Source of the DNA: Streptomyces sp. B1I3
Lineage (GTDB): Bacteria > Actinomycetota > Actinomycetes > Streptomycetales > Streptomycetaceae
Reading direction: 5' to 3'
Assembly: GCF_030816615.1 (NCBI RefSeq)
Contig: NZ_JAUSYD010000001.1
Location: forward strand, 62,001 to 126,000
DNA length: 64,000 nt
Below are positions 7,900 to 16,437 of this stretch, piece by piece (positions within the stretch are counted from its first letter, which is position 1; every line of letters begins with the position of its first letter). The notes beneath the pieces were generated by a model. That model was not told the origin of the DNA and did no database searches. It worked only from the letters and a program-made list of their open reading frames with translations. The translations under genes were made by a program, and so were the position numbers.

Positions 7900-9117
7900 A
7901 TGAGCACCGTCACCCCCATCGACTGGACCATCCTCCCCCGTCCCACCGACCCGGCGGGCTGGGTGGCCCGCGCCGCCGAGGTCGCTGCCGTCCTGGCCAC
8001 CGACGCCGCCGAGCGCGACAAGGCCGGCGCCACCCCGTACGCCGAGGTGCGGCTGCTGAAGGACTCCGGGCTCGTCACCCTCCTGGGCCCGGCCGTGCAC
8101 GGCGGTGGCGGCCAGGACTGGCCCACCGCCTACCACGTCGTACGGGAGGTGGCGAAGGCCGACGGGTCCATCGGCCAGCTCCTCGGCTACCACTACCTGT
8201 GGAACTGGGCCGCCCGCCTGGTCGGCACCCGCGAGCAGTGGGAGCAGGTGGAGGCGACCGCCGCCCGCGAGCGGTGGTTCTTCGGCGGGGCGGTGAACCC
8301 GCGCGACAACGACGTGGTGGTCACCGAGGACGGCGACGACCTGGTCTTCACCGGCGCCAAGACGTTCTCCACCGGCAGCAGGGTCTCCGACGTCACCGTG
8401 CTGGAAGGCGTCCTGGACGGCACCGACCAGCACATTTTTGCCATCGTCCCCTCCGACAGCGAGGGCCTGACCTTCCACGACGACTGGGACAACATCGGCC
8501 AGCGCCTCACCGAGAGCGGCGGCGTCACCCTCGACGGCGTCCGCACGCCGTGGGCGTCGGCGGCGGGCTACGCGGACAAGGTGTTCACGCCCCGCGTGTA
8601 CAACACCCTCAACGTCCCCACCATCCAGCTGGTGTTCGTCAACTTCTACCTCGGCATCGCGGCGGGCGCCCTGGAGACCGCCGCTACCTACACCCGCACC
8701 AAGTCCCGTTCCTGGCTGCACGGCGGATACGACAAGGCGGTCGACGAGCCGTACGTCGTCGACGTCTATGGCGACCTCACCTCCAAGTTGTGGGCCGTGG
8801 AAGCCCTCGCGGACGCCGTCGCCGTGGAGGGCCAGCAGCTCCACGACGACCCGGACACGGTCACCGAGCAGGCGCGCGGCGAGTTCGAGGTCCGGGTCGC
8901 CGCCGTCAAGGCCCGCGCGACCGACGTGGCCCTGGAGGTGACCAGCCGGATCTTCGAGGTGACCGGCGCCCGTGCCACCGCGTCGGCGGAGGGCCTCGAC
9001 CGGTTCTGGCGCAACGTACGCACCCACACCCTGCACGATCCCGTCGCCTACAAGCGCCGCGAGGTCGGCCGTCACGTCCTCACGGGCGAACTGCCCGAAC
9101 CCACCTGGTACTCCTGA
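7900..9117 (+). CDS. DszC/MsuC-like flavin monooxygenase (acyl-CoA dehydrogenase fold)
   Basis: 405 aa from ATG 7900 after GGAGAGGA. The fold is acyl-CoA dehydrogenase-like, but the segment IGQLLGYHYLWNWAARLVGT and the C-terminal RFWRNVRTHTLHDPVAYKRR belong to the flavin-dependent monooxygenase branch that includes DszC and MsuC. MsuC oxidises methanesulfinate to methanesulfonate with FMNH2, which is exactly the missing step between SfnG upstream and the SsuD/MsuD gene at 10949. The assignment to MsuC rather than DszC rests on the operon context. Cytosolic, no signal peptide. Confidence 0.75.
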   Translation: MSTVTPIDWTILPRPTDPAGWVARAAEVAAVLATDAAERDKAGATPYAEVRLLKDSGLVTLLGPAVHGGGGQDWPTAYHVVREVAKADGSIGQLLGYHYLWNWAARLVGTREQWEQVEATAARERWFFGGAVNPRDNDVVVTEDGDDLVFTGAKTFSTGSRVSDVTVLEGVLDGTDQHIFAIVPSDSEGLTFHDDWDNIGQRLTESGGVTLDGVRTPWASAAGYADKVFTPRVYNTLNVPTIQLVFVNFYLGIAAGALETAATYTRTKSRSWLHGGYDKAVDEPYVVDVYGDLTSKLWAVEALADAVAVEGQQLHDDPDTVTEQARGEFEVRVAAVKARATDVALEVTSRIFEVTGARATASAEGLDRFWRNVRTHTLHDPVAYKRREVGRHVLTGELPEPTWYS

Positions 9118-9149
9118 TCCCTGAGCGACCCCCTGAGAGGTCCTGCCCC

Positions 9150-9707
9150 ATGGCCACCGTTCTGTCCGTCTCCGGAAGCCCGTCCGCCACCTCCCGCACC
9201 GCGCGGCTGCTGCGTCACCTCGACGCCCGGCTCGCCGCCCAGGGGCACGAGGTGATCCCCTTCGACGTCCGCACCCTGCCCGCAGAGGCCCTGCTCGGCG
9301 CCGACTTCCGCCATCCCGCGATCGTGGCAGCCACCGAACTGTTCGCACGGGCGGACGGGGTGGTGATCGGCACGCCCGTCTACAAGGCCGCCTACTCGGG
9401 CCTCCTGAAGTCGCTGCTCGACCTGCTGCCGCAGTACGCCCTCGCGGGCAAGACCGTTCTGCCGCTGGCCACCGGTGGCACGACCGCACACGTCCTGGCC
9501 ATCGACTACGCGCTGCGCCCCGTCCTGTCTTCGATGGGTGCCGGGCACATCGTGCAGGGCTGGTTCACCCTCGACAAGGACCTCGCGGTGGGTGAGGACG
9601 GCGCGCTGAGCGTGGCGCCCGCCGCGGCGGAGGCGCTCGGGCAGGTCGTCGACCAGTTCTCGTTCGCCCTCGGCGGCCGGGCCCCCCTCCTCGCGGTTGC
9701 CGGATGA
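9150..9707 (+). CDS. ssuE: NAD(P)H-dependent FMN reductase SsuE/MsuE
   Basis: 185 aa, ATG 9150 preceded by GAGAGG. Flavodoxin-like: phosphate loop SGSPSATSRTARLL at the N-terminus, and TPVYKAAYSGLLKSLLDLLP, which carries the Tyr insertion typical of SsuE-type two-component reductases. It supplies FMNH2 to the monooxygenases encoded on either side. Its stop overlaps the next start (ATGA, 9704-9707), so translation of sfnB is probably coupled. Confidence 0.9.
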   Translation: MATVLSVSGSPSATSRTARLLRHLDARLAAQGHEVIPFDVRTLPAEALLGADFRHPAIVAATELFARADGVVIGTPVYKAAYSGLLKSLLDLLPQYALAGKTVLPLATGGTTAHVLAIDYALRPVLSSMGAGHIVQGWFTLDKDLAVGEDGALSVAPAAAEALGQVVDQFSFALGGRAPLLAVAG

Positions 9708-10897
9708 GCCGCGCGCACATCGTCACGGACGGCTCCGAAGCGCTCGCCGTCGCCTCGGAGCTCGCCACGGAGTTCCGCAAGGGGGCCGCCGAACGGGACG
9801 CCGGACGACGGCTGCCACATTCGGAGGTGGACCGGCTGTCCGCCTCCGGCCTGCTCGCCGTGACGGTGCCCGCCGAGCACGGCGGCGCGGACGTCGGTGC
9901 CGGGACGCTCGCCGAAGTGTTCCGGCTGCTCGCCGCCGCCGATGCGTCCCTCGCACAGATCCCGCAGAACCACTTCGTGTACGTCAACGTGCTGCGTGCC
10001 CAGGGCACCGCAGCACAGCGGGAGTTCCTCTTCCGTGAGGTGCTGGCGGGCAAGCGGTTCGGCAACGCCCAGTCCGAGGCGGGCACCCGGCACGTCCTGG
10101 ACATCCGGACCCGCCTGGATCCGGCCCCGGACGGCGGTGGTTCCTACCGGCTGACCGGCGTCAAGAACTACTGCACGGGCGCTCTGTTCGCCGACTGGAT
10201 CCCGGTGCTCGCCCGGGCCGCTGACGACCGCCTGCATGTCGCCTACGTACCGCGGGACGCGCCCGGGGTCACGGTGGTCGACGACTGGGACGGCATGGGA
10301 CAGCGCACCACGGCGAGCGGCACCGTACGGCTTGACGGCGTGTCCGTGCCCGCCGACCGGGTGGTGCCGCACCACCTCACCTTCGAGGGGCCGCAACTGC
10401 ACGGCGCCTTCGGACAGTTGCTGCACGCGGCGATCGACGCGGGCATCGCCTCGGGGGCGCTCGCGGAGGCCGTGGACTTCGTCCGGACGAAGTCCCGCCC
10501 CTGGTTCGAGAGCGGCTTCGAGTCGGCGGCCGACGATCCGCTCCTGGTGCAGCGCTTCGGCGAGCTGGCGATCCGGGTGCGGGCCGCCGAGGCACTGCTC
10601 GCCGAGGCAGCACGCGCCGTGGACACCGCACGGGCTGGCCTGACTGACGCCTCGGCGGCGGAGGCGTCGATCGCCGTGGCCGCGGCGAAGGTGACGGCGG
10701 CGGACGCGGCCGTGGAGATGGGCAGCGCCCTGTTCGAGGTGTCCGGCACCCGCTCGGCGCTCGACGGTCTCGGCCTGCACCGCCACTGGCGGGACGCCCG
10801 CACCCACACCCTGCACGACCCGGGCCGCTGGAAGGTTCAGCACATCGGCCGGTATGTGCTCAACGGCACCCGCCCGCCCCGGCACGGCCTGCTCTGA
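9704..10897 (+). CDS. sfnB: SfnB-family sulfur acquisition oxidoreductase
   Basis: 397 aa. Acyl-CoA-dehydrogenase-like protein of the SfnB type: IPQNHFVYVNVLRAQGT, FGNAQSEAGTRH, TGVKNYCTGALFADWIPVLA, DDWDGMGQRTTASGTVRLDG and the C-terminal HRHWRDARTHTLHDPGRWK are characteristic. SfnB occurs with SfnG and SsuD in Pseudomonas dimethylsulfone loci; its exact reaction is not settled. It overlaps ssuE by 4 bases. A paralogue of the 7900 gene in fold, but clearly of a different subfamily. Confidence 0.85.
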   Translation: MSRAHIVTDGSEALAVASELATEFRKGAAERDAGRRLPHSEVDRLSASGLLAVTVPAEHGGADVGAGTLAEVFRLLAAADASLAQIPQNHFVYVNVLRAQGTAAQREFLFREVLAGKRFGNAQSEAGTRHVLDIRTRLDPAPDGGGSYRLTGVKNYCTGALFADWIPVLARAADDRLHVAYVPRDAPGVTVVDDWDGMGQRTTASGTVRLDGVSVPADRVVPHHLTFEGPQLHGAFGQLLHAAIDAGIASGALAEAVDFVRTKSRPWFESGFESAADDPLLVQRFGELAIRVRAAEALLAEAARAVDTARAGLTDASAAEASIAVAAAKVTAADAAVEMGSALFEVSGTRSALDGLGLHRHWRDARTHTLHDPGRWKVQHIGRYVLNGTRPPRHGLL

Positions 10898-10948
10898 CCT
10901 CGTCCCACCCCCTCACCCCACGCACCACCCGAACGAAAGGCGACACCG

Positions 10949-12106
10949 GTGAGTCTCACCTTCCACTGGTTCCTGCCCACCAACGGCGACAGTCGGCATG
11001 TCGTCGGCGGCGGCCACGGCACCCGCACCACGCCGTCCGGCGGCGACCGGCCGCCCACGGTCGGCTACCTCACCCAGATCGCCCGTGCCGCCGAGGACCT
11101 CGGCTTCACCGGGGCCCTCACCCCCACAGGCGCCTGGTGCGAGGACGCCTGGCTGACGACCGCGATGGTCGCTCAGCACACCGAGCGGCTGAAGTTCCTC
11201 GTCGCCTTCCGGCCCGGCTTCGTCTCCCCCACCCTGGCCGCGCAGATGGCGTCCACCTACCAACGGCAGACCGGCGGCAGGCTGCTGCTCAACGTCGTCA
11301 CCGGCGGCGAGAGCCACGAGCAGCGGGCCTACGGCGACTTCCTCGACAAGGACGCCCGCTACGAGCGCACCGACGAGTTTCTTGCCATCGTACGGAAGCT
11401 GTGGGCCGGCGAGACCGTGGACCACACGGGCCGGCATCTGCAGGTGGCCGACGCGGCGCTGACGCGGGTGCCCGAACCGGTGCCGGAGGTGTACTTCGGC
11501 GGTTCCTCACCTCTCGCCGGTGAGGTCGCCGCCCGGCACAGCGACGTCTATCTGACGTGGGGCGAGCCACCCGCCCAGGTCGCTGAGAAGATCGCCTGGG
11601 TGCGGGGCCTCGCGGAGAAGGAGGGCCGCACCGTCCGCTTCGGCATCCGGCTGCACGTCATCACCCGCGACACCTCGGAGCAGGCCTGGGCCGAGGCGCG
11701 GCGGCTGCTCGCGGGGTTCGACCCGGAGACCATACAGGCGGTGCAGGACGGGCTCGCGCGCAGCGAGTCGGAGGGGCAGAAACGGATGCTGGCCCTGCAC
11801 GGCGGCAGTCCGGAGAAGCTGGAGATCCACCCGAACCTGTGGGCAGGCATCGGTCTGGTGCGCGGTGGCGCGGGCACCGCCCTGGTCGGCAGTCACACGG
11901 AGGTCGCCGACCGGATCGCCGAGTACCACGCCCTGGGCATCGACGAGTTCGTCCTCTCCGGCTATCCGCATCTGGAGGAGGCGTACTGGTTCGGCGAAAA
12001 CGTCCTGCCGACCCTGGCGGCCCGCGGGCTGTGGGCCCACCCCGCAGGGCCCGCCGAGGAGCCCGCCGCCACCCAGATCCCCTTCGCGGCCTCCGGCAGC
12101 AGGTAG
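10949..12106 (+). CDS. ssuD: FMNH2-dependent alkanesulfonate monooxygenase, SsuD/MsuD type
   Basis: 385 aa from GTG 10949 after GAAAGG. Luciferase-like: FHWFLPTNGDSRHVVGGGHG, GGRLLLNVVTGGESHEQRAY, YFGGSSPLAGEVAARHSDVY and EYHALGIDEFVLSGYPHLEE are SsuD/MsuD signatures. It cleaves alkanesulfonates to sulfite plus aldehyde; next to SfnG and an MsuC-like enzyme, methanesulfonate is the likely substrate, which would complete the conversion of dimethylsulfone to sulfite. Last gene of the operon. No sulfonate ABC transporter is in the window, so uptake must be encoded elsewhere or outside the left edge. Confidence 0.88.
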   Translation: MSLTFHWFLPTNGDSRHVVGGGHGTRTTPSGGDRPPTVGYLTQIARAAEDLGFTGALTPTGAWCEDAWLTTAMVAQHTERLKFLVAFRPGFVSPTLAAQMASTYQRQTGGRLLLNVVTGGESHEQRAYGDFLDKDARYERTDEFLAIVRKLWAGETVDHTGRHLQVADAALTRVPEPVPEVYFGGSSPLAGEVAARHSDVYLTWGEPPAQVAEKIAWVRGLAEKEGRTVRFGIRLHVITRDTSEQAWAEARRLLAGFDPETIQAVQDGLARSESEGQKRMLALHGGSPEKLEIHPNLWAGIGLVRGGAGTALVGSHTEVADRIAEYHALGIDEFVLSGYPHLEEAYWFGENVLPTLAARGLWAHPAGPAEEPAATQIPFAASGSR

Positions 12107-12120
12107 TGAGTCGGCCGGGG

Positions 12121-12615
12121 TCAGCGGGTGACGGTCGTGGAGAGGCACGGGTCGTAGATGGGGTACTCCCCCACATTCGGCCACAGAGCGGGACGGCCCG
12201 CCTGCTCGGGTGCGGGGGTTAGCTTCATGCGCAGGGAGCACCCGTGTGTCTCCATCTGGTGGACGTTGGGCATGGTCCGCCTCTGGCCGCTTCGAGGCAG
12301 CCTTCGAGTCCGGTGCCGCCGTGCATACGACCAGGTCACCGTGGTCATCAGAGCAGGGATGGCGAAGAGCGGAGCGAAGGTCAGGCCCCAGACGGTCTGT
12401 GCCGTACCGCTCGACATGTACGTCTGGCTCTCGACGGCGAAAGCGACCGCGAGTTGCCACAGCGCCATAAGGACCAGGACGCCCGAGGCCGTCCAGTCCA
12501 GCGGGACGAGGATCCTCGGGCGCAGCGGCCGCCACCGGTCACTGACGAGGAGCAGCGGAGACAGAGCGGCCAACTCTGCCGGACTCTCCCGGCCGACTTG
12601 TATCTGGCTCTGCAC
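12121..12615 (-). CDS. Small two-helix membrane protein, unknown function
   Basis: About 164 aa from a GTG at 12615; the start is uncertain because the frame is open to 12876. Two hydrophobic segments are clear, TASGVLVLMALWQLAVAFAV and VWGLTFAPLFAIPALMTTVT, both followed by Arg-rich sequence, so the protein is probably an integral membrane protein. The C-terminal 50 residues are polar. It converges on the ssuD gene. No family recognised, and coding is judged from composition only. Confidence 0.5.
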   Translation of the reverse strand: MQSQIQVGRESPAELAALSPLLLVSDRWRPLRPRILVPLDWTASGVLVLMALWQLAVAFAVESQTYMSSGTAQTVWGLTFAPLFAIPALMTTVTWSYARRHRTRRLPRSGQRRTMPNVHQMETHGCSLRMKLTPAPEQAGRPALWPNVGEYPIYDPCLSTTVTR

Positions 12616-12706
12616 CTCGCGAACGGGGAGACTGGGCCTCGGTCGGCCGGTACGAGCAGCGTGCCGGCCGCCGGACCACACGTGCCGAACCGATCGAGGA
12701 GTCCAG

Positions 12707-12907
12707 ATGCGCCTGCTCAAGCACGCGACAGCCACCGTGTTCCTGATCACCGTAGTCTCCGCAGCTCTCGCCCCGCAGGCCACGGCCGTCCCCATGCCCT
12801 GGGAGACCAGCAGGACGCCCGGGACTGTCACCCACGACGCCGGCTCCGCAGCGAGCAGCGACAGCGGCACGGCCACCGTCCTGTGCGTCGGTGGCTGCTA
12901 CCAATAG
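12707..12907 (+). CDS. Short secreted peptide precursor with C-terminal Cys pair
   Basis: 66 aa from ATG 12707, with GAGGAG 7-12 bases upstream. A typical Sec signal peptide (MRLLKHATATVFLITVVSAA, then LAPQATA) is followed by about 38 Ser/Thr/Pro-rich residues ending TVLCVGGCYQ. The two cysteines could form a disulfide. No family recognised. The gene overlaps only the doubtful 5' extension of the opposite-strand frame. Confidence 0.55.
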   Translation: MRLLKHATATVFLITVVSAALAPQATAVPMPWETSRTPGTVTHDAGSAASSDSGTATVLCVGGCYQ

Positions 12908-13117
12908 CCGGAATCCGAGGGTCATGCGCCCGGGGGGTTTGCCACTCCCCGGGGCCCGTCCCAGTCGTCCGCATCGGCTCGCGCCGAATACCGCATGTGA
13001 GACGCCGGCAGGCCCCCGCAGCAGCCGCGACTCGGCTTGCGGTACGCGTCTGGGCCCATCTCGGCATGGTTCCAGCACTCTCCGTTACCGGCGCCGGGCT
13101 CAGCCGTTGAGCCGATC

Positions 13118-13489
13118 ATGAATACCCGACTGAACGCGCGACGTGTGACCACCGCGCTGGGCACCCTCGCTGTCACCGCGCTGCTCGCCCTGTCCGTACC
13201 CGCCACCACCGCCCACGCCGCCGAGTGCGGGGTCCGCTCCGACGGGCGGCTGTACTGCGGCAACTCCGTCGGGGCGAAGGGATACGCGGACCGCTCCTAC
13301 CGCTCCGCGACCCGCGGCACCCTCACCTCCGGATTCAGCTGGTTCGCGTGCTGGGGCCATGGCGATCCTCACCAGGGTGGTAACGACATCTGGTACTGGA
13401 CGCAGCTCGACAACGGCCAGTGGGGCAACGTCCCAGCCGTCTCCGTACACACCGGCCAGGACCCAGCCCCCGGCCTTCGCCAGTGCTGA
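13118..13489 (+). CDS. Small secreted protein, actinobacterial family of unknown function
   Basis: 123 aa from ATG 13118. A twin-Arg-poor Sec signal peptide (TTALGTLAVTALLALSVPAT, cleavage after AHA) precedes a compact domain with six cysteines in the mature part at C-GVRSDGRLY-C, FA-C-W and the terminal QC, plus GGNDIWYWTQLDNGQWG and DPAPGL. Similar Streptomyces secreted proteins of about 120 aa exist without known function. A strong hairpin terminates the gene 17 bases after the stop. Confidence 0.75.
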   Translation: MNTRLNARRVTTALGTLAVTALLALSVPATTAHAAECGVRSDGRLYCGNSVGAKGYADRSYRSATRGTLTSGFSWFACWGHGDPHQGGNDIWYWTQLDNGQWGNVPAVSVHTGQDPAPGLRQC

Positions 13490-13506
13490 ACCGCAGCGGA
13501 ATCCGA

Positions 13507-13541
13507 GCGCGCCGGTTGGCCACCCCGGCCAACCGGCGCGC
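13507..13541 (+). terminator. 15-bp perfect stem terminator after the secreted protein gene
   Basis: GCGCGCCGGTTGGCC pairs with GGCCAACCGGCGCGC around an ACCCC loop, no T-run. The rest of 13490-13801 contains no gene. Confidence 0.7.
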
Positions 13542-13801
13542 CGTACCCATGGCCTGGGCGGTCTTGGATCGATCGACCTCATGGTCGGGCCATGGACGCC
13601 ACGCTCACTGCCTCCACCCCCGGCTCGGTGGTGTTCGCCCCAGCTGCCGCCCAGCGGCGGGCGGAAGGGCACCGCGAGCTGGTGCCGTGACCGGCCGCCG
13701 GTGGGCTCAGCCGTAATTCGTTTGACCGAGCCGCGGGTCGGCGCTGCACTGTGCCGGGACACCACGAGCCGTGGTGCCGGTATCTCGAGGAGGCAGCGGC
13801 A

Positions 13802-15037
13802 GTGACGGAAATCCGGTCCACGACCGATGAGGACCTCGATGTCTTCATCGACACCGTCCATGCCGCGTTCGGCCGCTTCCCGGAAACCCCGGTGGAGGGC
13901 GGCGGGCTCTGGTGGTCGGCGCTCGAGATGGACCGGGGCCTGCTCGCCCTGACGGCGGACGGAAGGCCCGTGGGCACGGCTGCCGCGCACTCGTTCGAGC
14001 TCACCCTGCCCGGTCAGGTACCCGTCCCTGTCGCCGGCGTGACCGCCGTCGGTGTCCTGCCCTCCTACCGTCGGCAGGGTGTGCTGAGCGCGATGATGCG
14101 GCATCAGCTCGCCGAGGTACGCGCGCGCGGAGAGTTCCTTTCCGTACTGCTGGCCTCCGAAGCTCCGATCTACGGGAGGTTCGGCTATGGACCGGCTACC
14201 TACACTGCGCGGCTGACGGTGCCGCGCCCCCAGGCCGCCTTCGCCGCCCCCCGGGCCCACACCCTGGCAGGCGCCCCGGCGGCCGGCTCGGACAACGAGG
14301 CGGTCGAGATACTGCGGCGCGCCGAGTGCGGCGACGTCCTGGAAGAGGTCTACGACCGGTACCGCCGCGCCCAGCCCGGAGCACTGTCCCGGCCGCGCCG
14401 CTGGTGGGCCCTGCGCGCTGGGCAGCCTCCGATCTCGACCGCACCGCGCTACGTGGCCGTCCACCGTGACGCCGAAGGCGTCCCGGACGGGTACGCCAGC
14501 TATTCGATCGGCGAAGCCAACACCTTGACGGTCGACGAGACCATCGCCACCGACGACTCCGTCTTCACGGCCTTGGCCGGGTTCCTGCTCGGGCACGACC
14601 TCGTCGCCAAGGTCGTGTTCAAGCATCTCCCGCCCGAGCACCCACTGCGCTGGCAGCTTGCGGACTTCCGCGCCGGCCAGGTGAGCGACGACACGGACTG
14701 GCTCTGGGTACGGCTCCTGGACATCCCCCATGCGTTGACCGCACGTGGCTGGTTCACGGACGGTGCGCTCGTCCTCGACGTCGGCGATCCGTTCCTCGGG
14801 GAACACGGCCGCTACCTGCTGACCGTCCGGAAAGGCGAAGCCCACTGCATCCCGACGGACCAGGATCCCGACCTGTCCTTGGACATCAGCGACCTGGGTT
14901 CGATCTACCTCGGCGGCACCGCTCCGAGCACGCTCGTACGTGCCGGGCACATTCGGGCCCATCACCCGGACGCGGCAGCCCTCGCCGACGCCATCTTCCG
15001 CGGCGACCGCCGCCCGCACTGCCTGCACTGGTTCTGA
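13802..15037 (+). CDS. Eis-like GNAT N-acetyltransferase
   Basis: 411 aa, GTG 13802 chosen because GAGGAGG lies about 10 bases upstream. The N-terminal GNAT domain shows the acetyl-CoA loop [17 protein letters not shown], followed by [13 protein letters not shown], and the protein ends HWF, matching the C-terminal Phe used in catalysis by Eis proteins. The length matches Eis (about 400-415 aa, two GNAT halves plus a sterol-carrier-like C-terminal domain). Mycobacterial Eis acetylates aminoglycosides and proteins; the substrate here is unknown. Monocistronic. Confidence 0.85.
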   Translation: MTEIRSTTDEDLDVFIDTVHAAFGRFPETPVEGGGLWWSALEMDRGLLALTADGRPVGTAAAHSFELTLPGQVPVPVAGVTAVGVLPSYRRQGVLSAMMRHQLAEVRARGEFLSVLLASEAPIYGRFGYGPATYTARLTVPRPQAAFAAPRAHTLAGAPAAGSDNEAVEILRRAECGDVLEEVYDRYRRAQPGALSRPRRWWALRAGQPPISTAPRYVAVHRDAEGVPDGYASYSIGEANTLTVDETIATDDSVFTALAGFLLGHDLVAKVVFKHLPPEHPLRWQLADFRAGQVSDDTDWLWVRLLDIPHALTARGWFTDGALVLDVGDPFLGEHGRYLLTVRKGEAHCIPTDQDPDLSLDISDLGSIYLGGTAPSTLVRAGHIRAHHPDAAALADAIFRGDRRPHCLHWF

Positions 15038-15185
15038 CCGCGCGCTCGTCTCCGATCCTGCGATGCACGGGCGGATGACAGCGGCACTGAACACGACCGG
15101 GTCGTGTGATCGGCACGCGCCGGATCGCGAGCCGCGGGGCGAGGTGCTGGGCGACCAGCAGGAGAACGACGGTTCCTCGCGAGCG

Positions 15186-15323
15186 GTGCCACGGCACATG
15201 GCCTGTGTGATGGACGGCAACGGCCTATGGGCGCAACGCCGTCCGCTCCCCCGCACGGCCGGCCACCGGGCCGCGGATCCGCGCCGCACGAGCCGGCAGC
15301 AGCGGAGCTGCACGTCTCCATAG
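15186..15323 (+). pseudogene. Undecaprenyl/isoprenyl diphosphate synthase fragment (uppS-like)
   Basis: From GTG 15186 the frame reads [20 protein letters not shown] then [10 protein letters not shown], the N-terminal substrate-binding MDGNGRWA motif of cis-prenyltransferases, and then loses similarity and stops after about 45 residues. Only the first ~30 residues of a ~250-aa enzyme remain, with the catalytic Asp of MDG but nothing else. Confidence 0.75.
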
Positions 15324-15418
15324 GTCATCAGGCACGAAACCAGCGGACACACGACAGGCCCTGCCGCCGTCACAACCAACAGCCAAGTTACAGAAGCGCA
15401 CTCTCGTGAGCTGCCCTG

Positions 15419-16324
15419 TCAGCCCGCAGGGGCGTCCAGTTGCGTAGCGAGGCGGGCCTTGCCGAAGCGATTGAGCCAGGTACGGAAGTCCATGACACCG
15501 GGGTGGGCCCGGCGCAGGGGGGCGAGGTCACTGTCGTAGAAGGTGGCATGCGCCCAGGTGAAGACCTTCGCAACGTCAGGATCGTGCTGCGACAGGATGT
15601 CGAGCGGGATCTGGGTGTGCGGGACGGGACGTCCGGCGGCTGCGCTGAGGGCTTCGGCGATCTGCGGGGTGGTGAGCCGGTCGCCGGTGATCTCGATGGC
15701 CCTGCCCAGGTAGGCGTCCGGATCGGCGAAGGCCAAGGCGGCGAATGCGCCGGTGTCGTCGATGGCGATGAGTTGCATGACCAGGCCGTCGTGCCAGGGG
15801 ACGTTCAGTGAGCCGTTCCGGAGAAACCGCGCGGGGCTGGTGAAGTCCTCCATGAACCCGGCCGGACGCAGGATCGTCGCGGGTATGCCCAGCGCGCGGA
15901 TGTGCTCCTCGATCTGCCACTTCTCGATCTGCCCCCATCCCTGCTGCTCGTAGTAACGGTTCTGGCTCTCAGCACCGCCGACGGACGAGTACACCAGGTG
16001 CTGCACGCCTGCAGCCTTCGCGGCATCCGCGACGTTGACGCCCTGGTTGAGTTCGTTGTGGTTGGCGGGCTGAACGCTGTACAGCCCGTAGGCGCCGCGA
16101 GCCGCCTCCTCAATCGAGGCGCGGTCGTCCAGGTCACCGCGGACGAGTTCGGCTCCGGCGGCGGCGAGGGCGGCAGCCGCCGGCGTGGTGTCGTCCCGGA
16201 CGAGTGCGCGGACGTGCCAGCCGTTGGCGAGCAGGTGGCGAGAGGTGGCGCCGCCCTGGTTTCCGGTCGCGCCCGTGACCAGGACCACCTTGCCGCGGGG
16301 GGTTGTGGAGGTGTTCATGCTCAT
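15419..16324 (-). CDS. NmrA-family NAD(P)-binding protein
   Basis: 301 aa, start ATG 16324 after GGAG. Rossmann fold with VLVTGATGNQGGATSRHLLA (GxxGxxG) at residues ~13-32, then VRDD, GDLDD and SSVGGAESQNRYYEQQGWGQ. Members act as redox sensors or as atypical short-chain reductases; no SDR YxxxK tetrad is obvious. It is divergent from a TetR gene and shares with it a strong palindromic operator, so it is probably the regulated target. Confidence 0.88.
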   Translation of the reverse strand: MSMNTSTTPRGKVVLVTGATGNQGGATSRHLLANGWHVRALVRDDTTPAAAALAAAGAELVRGDLDDRASIEEAARGAYGLYSVQPANHNELNQGVNVADAAKAAGVQHLVYSSVGGAESQNRYYEQQGWGQIEKWQIEEHIRALGIPATILRPAGFMEDFTSPARFLRNGSLNVPWHDGLVMQLIAIDDTGAFAALAFADPDAYLGRAIEITGDRLTTPQIAEALSAAAGRPVPHTQIPLDILSQHDPDVAKVFTWAHATFYDSDLAPLRRAHPGVMDFRTWLNRFGKARLATQLDAPAG

Positions 16325-16387
16325 GTCTCGGCTCCTGCCGCCGGCGGGGACGCTGTCACATCTGACCATATGACGAAGTTCGAAAAT

Positions 16388-16408
16388 TCGTCAATTAAAA
16401 ATTGACGA
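16388..16408. promoter_or_regulatory. Palindromic TetR operator between the NmrA and TetR genes
   Basis: Perfect dyad TCGTCAATT-AAA-AATTGACGA in an AT-rich patch, 64 bases before the NmrA start and 30 bases before the TetR start. A second overlapping dyad, TGACGAA-N8-TTCGTCA, covers about 16372-16393. Probably represses both divergent genes. Confidence 0.75.
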
Positions 16409-16437
16409 TATCTCGCATCCGGTCATACAGTCGCGGC

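Noticed and set aside
13100..15379. Long minus-strand open frame opposite the eis-like gene
   Set aside because: It is a shadow of the GC-rich codon pattern on the other strand; the composition is Gly/Arg/Val-rich without any domain, while the plus strand has clear GNAT motifs.
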